64,000 nt of DNA, taken from positions 186,001 to 250,000 of the forward strand of contig NZ_LQQA01000013.1 of the NCBI RefSeq assembly GCF_002101965.1, in the 5' to 3' direction. Source of the DNA: Mycolicibacterium wolinskyi. GTDB lineage: Bacteria > Actinomycetota > Actinomycetes > Mycobacteriales > Mycobacteriaceae. Every line of letters starts with the position of its first letter. The stretch's first letter is position 1. The translations under genes and the position numbers were made by a program. A model generated the notes under the pieces. That model was not told where the DNA came from. It saw only the letters and a program-made list of their open reading frames with translations, and searched no databases. Positions 55,287-62,565 of this stretch are shown here, in pieces.

Positions 55287-55946
55287 GTGGCTTCCCTAAA
55301 CGATGACAGAGTCGCCGGTGTGCTGGATCGGTTGTACACCGCGGCGTCCGAGCAACATGCCAGATTCCGCGCCGACGGCCCCGGCCGGTTCGCCCGGTTG
55401 GAGAACGCGAGCGTGCAGGAGCGCGCGGACGCGCTCAGTGACATCTACATGCCGGTGACCCGTGAGGCCGGCCGGCTGCTGTATTCGCTCGTGCGGGCGG
55501 CCCGGCCGCAGATCGTGGTCGAGTTCGGGATGTCCTTCGGCCTGTCGGCACTGCACCTGGCGTCCGCGGTCCGCGACAACGGCACCGGGCGCGTGTTCAC
55601 CACCGAGCTCAGCGCGGCCAAGATCGCGGCCGCCCGTGCGACGTTCGCCGAGGCCGGGCTCGACGACGTCATCACGGTGCTCGAGGGCGACGCCCTGGAA
55701 ACACTGCAGACCGTTGCCGGCGACATCGGGTTCGTACTGCTCGACGGATGGAAGGAGCTCTACCTTCCGGTGCTCAAAATCCTTGAGCCGCAGCTCGTTC
55801 CCGGTGCACTGCTGGTCGCCGACAACACCTCGATGGCCGACACCCAGCCGTATCTCGACTACGTGCGCGACCCGGCGAACGGATATGTGAGCGTCAACTT
55901 CCTCGCGCGCGACAGCGACAGTATGGAGATCACCTCCCGTTCGTAG
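55287..55946 (+). CDS. SAM-dependent O-methyltransferase-like protein
   Basis: 219 residues from the GTG at 55287, with TAGGTT 7 nt upstream. The SAM loop is VVEFGMSFGLSALHLASA, the acidic ribose contact VFTTELSAAK, the metal or proton loop FVLLDGWKELYLPVLKILEP and LVADNTSMADTQPYL. This resembles class I (type 3-like) O-methyltransferases. Substrate unknown. It is divergent from the histidine phosphatase across 30 bp. Confidence 0.82.
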   Translation: MASLNDDRVAGVLDRLYTAASEQHARFRADGPGRFARLENASVQERADALSDIYMPVTREAGRLLYSLVRAARPQIVVEFGMSFGLSALHLASAVRDNGTGRVFTTELSAAKIAAARATFAEAGLDDVITVLEGDALETLQTVAGDIGFVLLDGWKELYLPVLKILEPQLVPGALLVADNTSMADTQPYLDYVRDPANGYVSVNFLARDSDSMEITSRS

Positions 55947-56028
55947 CCGCTCCCCTTGCACCGCGAGCGACCGTGTTTGTACACCGACACGCCGTCTGAA
56001 CCGGCATTTGACGGTCGCTCGTCGGGTA

Positions 56029-56856
56029 CTACTGACTCGCCCGAGCCCGGTACGCCGACGGGGTCTCACCGCTGAATTGGGCGAAGCACCGGGTGAACGC
56101 GCTCAGGCTTTCGAACCCCACCGCTGTCGCGGTGGCCTGCACCGACTGGCCCGGTGCGGCAAGCAAGGCCATCGCCCGCAGCATCCTCGCGTGCAGAAGA
56201 TATGTGCGCCAAGACAATCCGAGCGTCTCGGCGAACAGCCGGCGTAATGTCCGCTCCGACACCGAGACCGCCCGGCTCACCTCGTCGGCAGTGACCGAAT
56301 CCAGGTGCTCCTTGGTGTAGGCCAGCGCAGCGGCCACGATCGGGTGGTCGGATGTCGGCAGGCTCAGAGGCGCTTCGTGATCGAGCGCCTCGGCCACCAG
56401 ATTCGCCAGGGTCTGGAAGAACCCATCGGAGACCGCATCGCCGTCGGCGCGGTCGATCGGCCAGCGCAACGCGTAGATCATCATCTCGCGGATCAGCGGC
56501 GAGACGGCGATGATGCGCGCGCGGTCGCCACCCGGGATCAGCCCCGGGTCGAACATCACCGCGACGGTCTTGACGTCCGGGTTCATGACCGCCTGGTGTT
56601 CGAGGCCGGCCGGGATCCACGCGGCCTGCTGCGGCGGCAGCAGATAGTGCGCGGTGTCGGTCTCGACCTCGACCACCCCGTGCAGCGCGTACTCGATCTG
56701 GTGCACCTCATGGGAATGCCATCCGGTGATGAGGCCTTCGCCCTCGTAGAGGTAGCTGCCGGACGGCGCACGGCCGCCGCGGCGCAGTTCGATGACCGGC
56801 CTGGTGATGTTGGCCGATTCAGCTAAACCTCTGTCCGAAAGCGCAGAGACGGTCAC
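56029..56856 (-). CDS. AraC-family transcriptional regulator
   Basis: 275 residues from the GTG at 56856. The N-terminal cupin sensor is WHSHEVHQIEYALHGVVEVE with HYLLPPQQAAWIPAGLEHQA. The C-terminal double HTH is VTADEVSRAVSVSERTLRRL and SVQATATAVGFESLSAFTRC, then FAQFSGETPSAYRAR, the AraC signature. TACCGT lies 8 nt before the start. It is divergent from the amidohydrolase with only 24 bp between start codons, so it almost certainly regulates that gene. Confidence 0.93.
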   Translation of the reverse strand: MTVSALSDRGLAESANITRPVIELRRGGRAPSGSYLYEGEGLITGWHSHEVHQIEYALHGVVEVETDTAHYLLPPQQAAWIPAGLEHQAVMNPDVKTVAVMFDPGLIPGGDRARIIAVSPLIREMMIYALRWPIDRADGDAVSDGFFQTLANLVAEALDHEAPLSLPTSDHPIVAAALAYTKEHLDSVTADEVSRAVSVSERTLRRLFAETLGLSWRTYLLHARMLRAMALLAAPGQSVQATATAVGFESLSAFTRCFAQFSGETPSAYRARASQ

Positions 56857-56880
56857 ACTGCTAGACGGTACTACTTGGTT

Positions 56881-58143
56881 ATGCAGACCGACGACCTCAT
56901 CCTCGTGAGCATCGACGACCACGTCGTCGAACCCCCCGACATGTTCCTGCGCCACGTCCCGGCCAAATACAAGGACGAGGCGCCGATCGTGGTCACCGAC
57001 GACAAGGGCGTCGACCAGTGGATGTATCAGGGTCGGCCGCAGGGCGTCAGCGGCTTGAACGCGGTGGTGTCCTGGCCGGCCGAGGAGTGGGGTCGCGATC
57101 CGGCCGGGTTCGCCGAGATGCGTCCCGGCGTGTACGACGTTCACGAGCGGGTGCGCGATATGAACCGCAACGGCATCCTTGCCTCCATGTGCTTCCCGAC
57201 GTTCACCGGCTTCTCCGCTCGGCACCTCAACATGCACCGTGAGGAAGCCACGCTCGTCATGGTGTCGGCCTACAACGACTGGCACATCGACGAATGGGCC
57301 GGCTCCTACCCGGACCGCTTCATCCCGATCGCGATCCTGCCGACGTGGAATCCGGAGGCGATGTGCCGTGAGATCCGCCGGGTCGCAGCCAAGGGCTGCC
57401 GCGCGGTGACCATGCCGGAACTGCCGCACCTGGAAGGGCTTCCGAGCTACTTCGACGAAGACTACTGGGGTCCGGTGTTCCGCACCCTGTCCGAGGAGAA
57501 CGTCGTGATGTGCCTGCACATCGGCACCGGATTCGGCGCCATCTCGATGGCCAAGGATGCCCCTATCGACAACCTGATCATCCTCGCCACCCAGGTGTCG
57601 GCGATGTGCGCGCAGGATCTGCTGTGGGGTCCGGCGATGCGCAACTATCCCGACCTCAAGTTCGCCTTCTCGGAAGGCGGAATCGGTTGGATCCCCTTCT
57701 ATCTCGATCGCAGCGACCGCCATTACACCAACCAGAAGTGGCTGCGCCGCGACTTCGGCGACAAGCTGCCCAGCGACGTGTTCCGTGAACACTCACTGGC
57801 CTGCTACGTGACCGACAAGACGTCGCTGAAGCTGCGCCACGAGATCGGCATCGACATCATCGCCTGGGAGTGCGACTACCCGCACTCCGACTGCTTCTGG
57901 CCGGACGCGCCCGAGCAGGTGCTCGCCGAGCTCAACGCCGCAGGAGCCAGCGACTCCGACATCAACAAGATCACCTGGGAGAACTCATGCCGGTTCTTCA
58001 GCTGGGATCCGTTCAGGTTGACGCCACGTGAGCAGGCCACCGCGGGTGCGTTGCGCGCCAAGGGAGCCGACGTCGACGTGTCGATCCGCCCGCGGGCCGC
58101 ATGGGCACGCCTCTACGAGCAGAAGCAGCTCGCGAAGGCCTGA
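56881..58143 (+). CDS. Amidohydrolase-2 family metal-dependent hydrolase
   Basis: 420 residues from the ATG at 56881. The TIM-barrel metallohydrolase shows ILVSIDDHVVEPPDMFLRHV (first metal His), a CLHIGTGFGAI segment (second His), FAFSEGGIGWIPFYLDRSDR and IIAWECDYPHSDCFWPDAPE (catalytic Asp). It resembles decarboxylases and hydrolases of the ACMSD/LigW-like group, often acting on aromatic or cyclic acids. The divergent AraC and isolated context suggest a single-gene catabolic response; the substrate is unknown. Confidence 0.9.
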   Translation: MQTDDLILVSIDDHVVEPPDMFLRHVPAKYKDEAPIVVTDDKGVDQWMYQGRPQGVSGLNAVVSWPAEEWGRDPAGFAEMRPGVYDVHERVRDMNRNGILASMCFPTFTGFSARHLNMHREEATLVMVSAYNDWHIDEWAGSYPDRFIPIAILPTWNPEAMCREIRRVAAKGCRAVTMPELPHLEGLPSYFDEDYWGPVFRTLSEENVVMCLHIGTGFGAISMAKDAPIDNLIILATQVSAMCAQDLLWGPAMRNYPDLKFAFSEGGIGWIPFYLDRSDRHYTNQKWLRRDFGDKLPSDVFREHSLACYVTDKTSLKLRHEIGIDIIAWECDYPHSDCFWPDAPEQVLAELNAAGASDSDINKITWENSCRFFSWDPFRLTPREQATAGALRAKGADVDVSIRPRAAWARLYEQKQLAKA

Positions 58144-58146
58144 TGC

Positions 58147-58566
58147 TCACTGCAGCGTTATCGAATCACCCTGAACAGCGACCTGTTTCGACTCCAGTGG
58201 CCGCTTCGCCGGCCCCTTGGCAACGGTGCCGTCGAGGTTGAAGCTGCTGCCGTGGCACGGGCAGTTGATCGATGCGCCCAAGACCTCGGCCACCGTGCAG
58301 CCGGCGTGCGTGCACACCGAGGAGAAGCCCTGGAAGTCACCGGCCGTGAGCTGGGTGATGACGACGTCTCCGACGATCACGCCGGAACCGACCGGCACGT
58401 CCGCGGTTTTGGCGATGACGGACGCGCCGGGAGCGGCTGGGCCGGGCGCGGCCGCCGGTGGCGAGGTTTCGGCAGGCGGTTTGCCGTAGGTGGCGCAACC
58501 CGCGAGGGTGCCTGCGGCCAGCGTGATTCCGGTGCCGACGAGGGCCTGACGACGAGACAGAAACAT
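58147..58566 (-). CDS. Rieske [2Fe-2S] lipoprotein
   Basis: 139 residues from the ATG at 58566, with AAGGAAGATCC upstream. The N-terminus SRRQALVGTG with lipobox LAGC (Cys near residue 24) suggests Tat export of a lipidated protein. The Rieske cluster motifs are CTHAGC (about residues 86-91) and CPCHGSSF (about 105-112), giving two Cys and two His ligands. A Pro/Ala linker separates anchor and domain. It is last in the operon with the ferric-reductase-like membrane protein and an anchored protein, so it is probably an extracytoplasmic electron carrier. Confidence 0.92.
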   Translation of the reverse strand: MFLSRRQALVGTGITLAAGTLAGCATYGKPPAETSPPAAAPGPAAPGASVIAKTADVPVGSGVIVGDVVITQLTAGDFQGFSSVCTHAGCTVAEVLGASINCPCHGSSFNLDGTVAKGPAKRPLESKQVAVQGDSITLQ

Positions 58567-58577
58567 GGGATCTTCCT

Positions 58578-59180
58578 TCAGAAGGTGAGGCCGGTGGTTT
58601 CGAAGAACCACAGCGCCGAGGTCAGCCAGACATAGACCAGCACGAAGAACAGCAGACCGCCGATGATCGGAATGACCCACGGCCTGAGGTTCTTTCGCGT
58701 CAGCAACATCATCTTGGTGACGAACACGCCGTAGAAGAAGCAGCCGAACAGCGAGTGGAAGAACACCCGCGAGTCACCGGACTGGAAGCCGAGCGCGTAC
58801 AGGCAGTGCACGGCGACGGGCACACTGGCCAGCACCGCCAGCCGCCCAGACCACACGTGGGCAGGCGCGATCCAGGACGGGGCACGGCCGCTCGGCGTCA
58901 GCCGATACATCACGAACGCCGACACCAGCTGGAAGACGGCAAGCGTGACGGCCAGGGTCGCAAGCCATGATTTGACCGCGGTGCCGCTGGAGAACCCGGC
59001 CACACTGACCGAAAAGAACTGTGGTTCATGCACTCTGCCGAACACGCCGAGGGCCACCGCGACCGCCGCCCCGACCACGACCGGCACCAGGACCATGGCG
59101 GTCCCCCGCGGCGCGACGACCGGTGCGGGCCGGGTCGGCGCGGCATGGAATTCGAACTCGGAAGACTGCTCAGAAAACAC
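58578..59180 (-). CDS. Ferric-reductase-like membrane protein (DUF6529-like)
   Basis: 200 residues from the GTG at 59180; GTG 59189 is an alternative. Five or six helices include TAMVLVPVVVGAAVAVALGV, WLATLAVTLAVFQLVSAFVM and WVIPIIGGLLFFVLVYVWLT. Histidines in helices (SWIAPAHVWSGRLAVLA, VPVAVHCLYALGFQ, RVFFHSLFGCFFYGV) sit where a b-type haem could be bound, as in ferric reductase-like and cytochrome b561-like proteins. It overlaps the upstream anchored protein and is followed 11 bp later by the Rieske lipoprotein. Haem binding is inferred. Confidence 0.75.
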   Translation of the reverse strand: MFSEQSSEFEFHAAPTRPAPVVAPRGTAMVLVPVVVGAAVAVALGVFGRVHEPQFFSVSVAGFSSGTAVKSWLATLAVTLAVFQLVSAFVMYRLTPSGRAPSWIAPAHVWSGRLAVLASVPVAVHCLYALGFQSGDSRVFFHSLFGCFFYGVFVTKMMLLTRKNLRPWVIPIIGGLLFFVLVYVWLTSALWFFETTGLTF

Positions 59181-59628
59181 TGGTCTCACCCGGCTTGGCG
59201 GTGAAGTCCCAGCGCTTTTCGCCGATCCGCAGGTTTCCGACGACGGTGTTGCCGACGTGGCGCCCGTCGAGCTGCGCGGTCGAATCGGCACTCGTCAGCT
59301 TGAGCACGCCGCCCTCGGCGCTGCCGGAAAGCCACGTCTCGATGCCTTTGTTGTCACAGGCGTAGGCCTTGGCGGTCGCGCCGGTGACGCTGATCTCCAG
59401 ACCGAGGTTGCCCGCCTTGGTGGGAATGTTCGCGACGAAGTCCTCGCGCGCTCCGAACGGGGTTGCGGCTGGCGTGGTGGGGGCCACCGAGGGCGGCGCC
59501 GGAGCGGCCGTGGCCGCGGCAGGCTGGGGTGCGGATGCCTCCGGTTGCTGGTTGATGTTCACCAGGAATATGCCGGTTCCCAGCGCCGCGACGGCGCCGA
59601 GGGTGGCGATGGGGCCGTTGATCTTCAT
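59170..59628 (-). CDS. Membrane-anchored extracytoplasmic protein of the Rieske operon
   Basis: 152 residues with an N-terminal helix (GPIATLGAVAALGTGIFLVN) that may be an uncleaved anchor, then a Pro/Ala/Thr linker and a beta-rich domain of about 90 residues: VANIPTKAGNLGLEISVTGA, AYACDNKGIETWLSGSAEGG and LKLTSADSTAQLDGRHVGNT. It has one cysteine. No cofactor motif recognised. As first gene of the operon it may be a scaffold or substrate-binding partner of the Rieske and membrane proteins. Confidence 0.7.
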   Translation of the reverse strand: MKINGPIATLGAVAALGTGIFLVNINQQPEASAPQPAAATAAPAPPSVAPTTPAATPFGAREDFVANIPTKAGNLGLEISVTGATAKAYACDNKGIETWLSGSAEGGVLKLTSADSTAQLDGRHVGNTVVGNLRIGEKRWDFTAKPGETSVF

Positions 59629-59703
59629 GGCGACGAGCCTGCCCGCGACGCAGGTGGTGGTGCTTGGAGAACGTGTGGAGATCGCGTGGAGAAGTACCGT
59701 AAC

Positions 59704-60210
59704 TCAGGCGTGCAAGGTCGCGAATGCCGCAGGCGGGCCTGCCACCTCGAAAACCTCGGTCCAGCCGACCTCGTGGTCCGCCACGCCCGCCGCGGCCAGC
59801 GCTTCGGCCTTGAACGCGCGCCCGGCAGCGCTGAGCCGGTGGGACACCGCGCGCTCGGGTTCTGCGGGCTTACCCCAGATCAACACCTCGGCCGACCGCG
59901 ACAGCAGCCGGTGGTCATCCTCCTGTGCCACATGTGAATACAGGTCGGCGTCGATGGCCAACACACATCGGTCGTCGTCCGGCCCGGCAATGTTTTCCTC
60001 GGCTTCGACGAATTCGGCGCCGAGGATCTGCAGCGGCCGGGCATCACCGGCGTGGGTCAGCGACACCGTGACCCGCCAGCCGCCCATCACCCGGTCCACG
60101 ATCAGCCCCGCCGCGTGGGCTGCCACGGCGGCTGCGTCGGCCGCGACCACGTGTAGCCGATAGGTCATCGGGCCGGTGTTGCGTCCGGCCCTCATCTGTG
60201 CCGTCGTCAC
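59704..60210 (-). CDS. Conserved protein of unknown function
   Basis: 168 residues from the GTG at 60210, with GGGAGG just upstream. It starts MTTAQMRAGRNTGPMTYRLH, with a helical AADAAAVAAHAAGLIVDRV and strands VMGGWRVTVSLTHAGDARPL and LIWGKPAEPERAVSHRLSAA. No signal peptide, membrane helix or catalytic motif recognised. Forty bp upstream is a perfect 7-3-7 palindrome, so it is likely repressed by an unlinked TetR/GntR-type regulator. Confidence 0.6.
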   Translation of the reverse strand: MTTAQMRAGRNTGPMTYRLHVVAADAAAVAAHAAGLIVDRVMGGWRVTVSLTHAGDARPLQILGAEFVEAEENIAGPDDDRCVLAIDADLYSHVAQEDDHRLLSRSAEVLIWGKPAEPERAVSHRLSAAGRAFKAEALAAAGVADHEVGWTEVFEVAGPPAAFATLHA

Positions 60211-60249
60211 GAGACCTCCCCACCACCCGACACCATTCCGGGACGATTA

Positions 60250-60266
60250 ACTGTAATGGTTACAGT
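60250..60266. promoter_or_regulatory. Operator-like palindrome upstream of the 59704 gene
   Basis: ACTGTAA-TGG-TTACAGT, a perfect 7-3-7 inverted repeat 40 bp before the GTG at 60210, AT-rich against its surroundings. No regulator gene is adjacent, so the binder must be encoded elsewhere. Confidence 0.55.
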
Positions 60267-60304
60267 AGTGGAGACTCAAGCGGCCCGCCGCCGAGGGCCC
60301 GCGC

Positions 60305-62464
60305 CTACTTGATGAGCGGATCGCGCGGCATGCCGAGGATCCGCTCGGCGATCTGGTTGCGGGTGACCTCCGACGTCCCGCCGGCGATGGCCATCGCGCG
60401 CGCACCCATCGCCATCTGTGCGGCGATCCCGGCCGGGCCGTCCATCAGGGCGACGTCGGGCCCGAGCAATGCACACCAGATCGCCGCGTACTCGCCCATG
60501 TGCTCGGCGAGCTTGAGCTTGGTGATGTTGCCTTCCGGCCCTGGCCCCGCGCCCTCGATGCTGCGGACCGCGCGGCGCAGGTTGAGCAACCGCATCGAAT
60601 GGTCGTTGGCGATGAAGTCACCGATCCGAACCTTCGCCCCGGCCAAGGCATCTGGATGTTCGGCGAGAATGGCGATGAGCGCGGTCGGATCCACCCCGAC
60701 GACACCGGACCCGCTGCCGATACTGACGCGCTCGTTGCCAAGGGTCGCACGGGCCACGGTCCAGCCGCTGTTGGGCTCGCCGACCACGTCCTCGTCGGCG
60801 ACGAACACATCGTTGAAGAAGACCTCGTTGAACTCCGAGCCACCGCTGATCATCCGTAGCGGCCGGACCTCGACGCCGGGGGCCGTCATGTCGATCAGCA
60901 CGGTGGTGATGCCGGCGTGCTTGGGCGCATCGGGATCGGTGCGCACGGTCGCCAGGCCGCGCCGGCAGTAGTGCGCCCCGCTCGTCCACACCTTCTGCCC
61001 GTTGATCTTCCAGCCCCCGTCGACGCGTGTCGCGCGGGTCTTGATCGCCGCGGCGTCGGATCCGGCATCCGGTTCGGAGAACAGCTGGCACCAGATCTCT
61101 TCCTTGCGCAGCGCCTTGTCGACGAATCGGTCGATCTGCGACGGGGTTCCGTGCTGGATCAGCGTGAGGATCACCCATCCGGTGATGCCGTAATCCGGTC
61201 GCTTGATACCCGCGGCCCGGAACTCCTGGTCGATGACGAGCTGCTCGATCGAGTCCGCGGCCCGGCCCCAAGGTTTGGGCCAGTGCGGCATCACATATCC
61301 CGTGGCGATCAACTTGTCGAGCTGGTCCTGGCCGGTGAGCTTGGCGATCTCGGCCGCGTCGGCGCGCACGGTGCCCCGCAGCGCCTCCGCCTCGGGAGGG
61401 AGATCGAGGCTGTTGGTCCGGCGCACACCTGCCGCGGTCAACTCGAACACGTCGTTCGCCGGGCCGTCACCACCGAGCACCGCACGCAGCGTCATGGCGC
61501 GCCGCAGGTGCAGATGCGCGTCGTGCTCCCAGGTGAACCCGATGCCACCGTGCACCTGGATGTTGAGCTCGCTGTTGCGCACGTACGCCGGAAACGCCTG
61601 CGCCGCGGCGGCTGCCGCCATCAGCCGAAACTGCTGCTCGTCGGTGCCCGCGGCCCGCGCCGCGTCCCACACGAGCGCCACGGCTGATTCGGCGGCCACG
61701 ATCATGTTGGCGCAGTGGTGCTTGATGGCCTGGAACGTCGCGATGGTCCGGCCGAATTGCTCACGCACCTTGGCGTATTCGACTGCGGCGTCCACACAGT
61801 CCGACGCTCCGCCCGCGGCCTCGGCGGCCAGCAGCAGTCGGGCCCGGGCCACCGCGGCCGCGCCCGCAGCTTGGAGAACGTCGGCATCGGACACCGCGAC
61901 GCCGTCGAGCAGCACCCGTCCCGATCGACGCGTCAGGTCGAGATTCGTCGGCACCTCGACCGACACCCGCGCGCGGTCGACCACCAACACGTCATCGCCG
62001 GCCACCAGGAGCAGCAGATCGGCCGACGCACCGCCCAGCACCACGCGCGCGGCGCCGTTGGCCACACCGTCCTCGACGGTGATGCCGTCACCGAACCCGA
62101 AGCCGGCCGTCACCGAGCCGTCGATCAATCCGGGTAGCAGCCGCGCCTTCTGCTCGTCGCTGCCCGCGTAGTCGATCACCGCCGAGGCCACCACCGTGGG
62201 TAGGAACGGGCCGGGCGCCACGGCGCGGCCGAGTTCGTCGACGATGACGACGAGTTCGGGCAGACCATAGCCCGATCCGCCGTGCTCTTCGCCGATGTGC
62301 AGGCCGAGCCAGCCGAGTTTGGCGATCTCGTCCCAGAACACGGGCCGGTTCTCCTCCGGCGCATCCAGGAGTTCTCTGGCCGCGGCCCGGGCCTTCTGCG
62401 CGGTGAGGAACGAACGGGCCACATCGGCCAGTTCACGATGATCGTCGGTCAGCGCAATCCCCAT
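60305..62464 (-). CDS. Fused double acyl-CoA dehydrogenase
   Basis: 719 residues comprising two acyl-CoA dehydrogenase domains. The N-terminal one (1-350: HGGSGYGLPELVVIVDELGR, EYAKVREQFGRTIATFQAIK, QVHGGIGFTWEHDAHLHLRR) lacks the usual FAD/substrate GSD motif. The C-terminal one (370-719) has WCQLFSEPDAGSDAAAIKTR, GQKVWTSGAHYCRRGLATVR and a family-typical end. Mycobacterial FadE6/FadE34-type fusions of about 710-730 residues replace a two-subunit enzyme; FadE34 acts in steroid side-chain oxidation. The exact substrate here is open. AAAGGGG precedes the ATG. Confidence 0.92.
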   Translation of the reverse strand: MGIALTDDHRELADVARSFLTAQKARAAARELLDAPEENRPVFWDEIAKLGWLGLHIGEEHGGSGYGLPELVVIVDELGRAVAPGPFLPTVVASAVIDYAGSDEQKARLLPGLIDGSVTAGFGFGDGITVEDGVANGAARVVLGGASADLLLLVAGDDVLVVDRARVSVEVPTNLDLTRRSGRVLLDGVAVSDADVLQAAGAAAVARARLLLAAEAAGGASDCVDAAVEYAKVREQFGRTIATFQAIKHHCANMIVAAESAVALVWDAARAAGTDEQQFRLMAAAAAAQAFPAYVRNSELNIQVHGGIGFTWEHDAHLHLRRAMTLRAVLGGDGPANDVFELTAAGVRRTNSLDLPPEAEALRGTVRADAAEIAKLTGQDQLDKLIATGYVMPHWPKPWGRAADSIEQLVIDQEFRAAGIKRPDYGITGWVILTLIQHGTPSQIDRFVDKALRKEEIWCQLFSEPDAGSDAAAIKTRATRVDGGWKINGQKVWTSGAHYCRRGLATVRTDPDAPKHAGITTVLIDMTAPGVEVRPLRMISGGSEFNEVFFNDVFVADEDVVGEPNSGWTVARATLGNERVSIGSGSGVVGVDPTALIAILAEHPDALAGAKVRIGDFIANDHSMRLLNLRRAVRSIEGAGPGPEGNITKLKLAEHMGEYAAIWCALLGPDVALMDGPAGIAAQMAMGARAMAIAGGTSEVTRNQIAERILGMPRDPLIK

Positions 62465-62565
62465 GGTGAGCCCCTTTGCCCTACGAGAGTGTCTCGACTT
62501 GACGCGTGTCGAATTCGCGCCAACGCTACCGCGAGATCGACACGCTCAACAGGGGTTGGGCCGAC

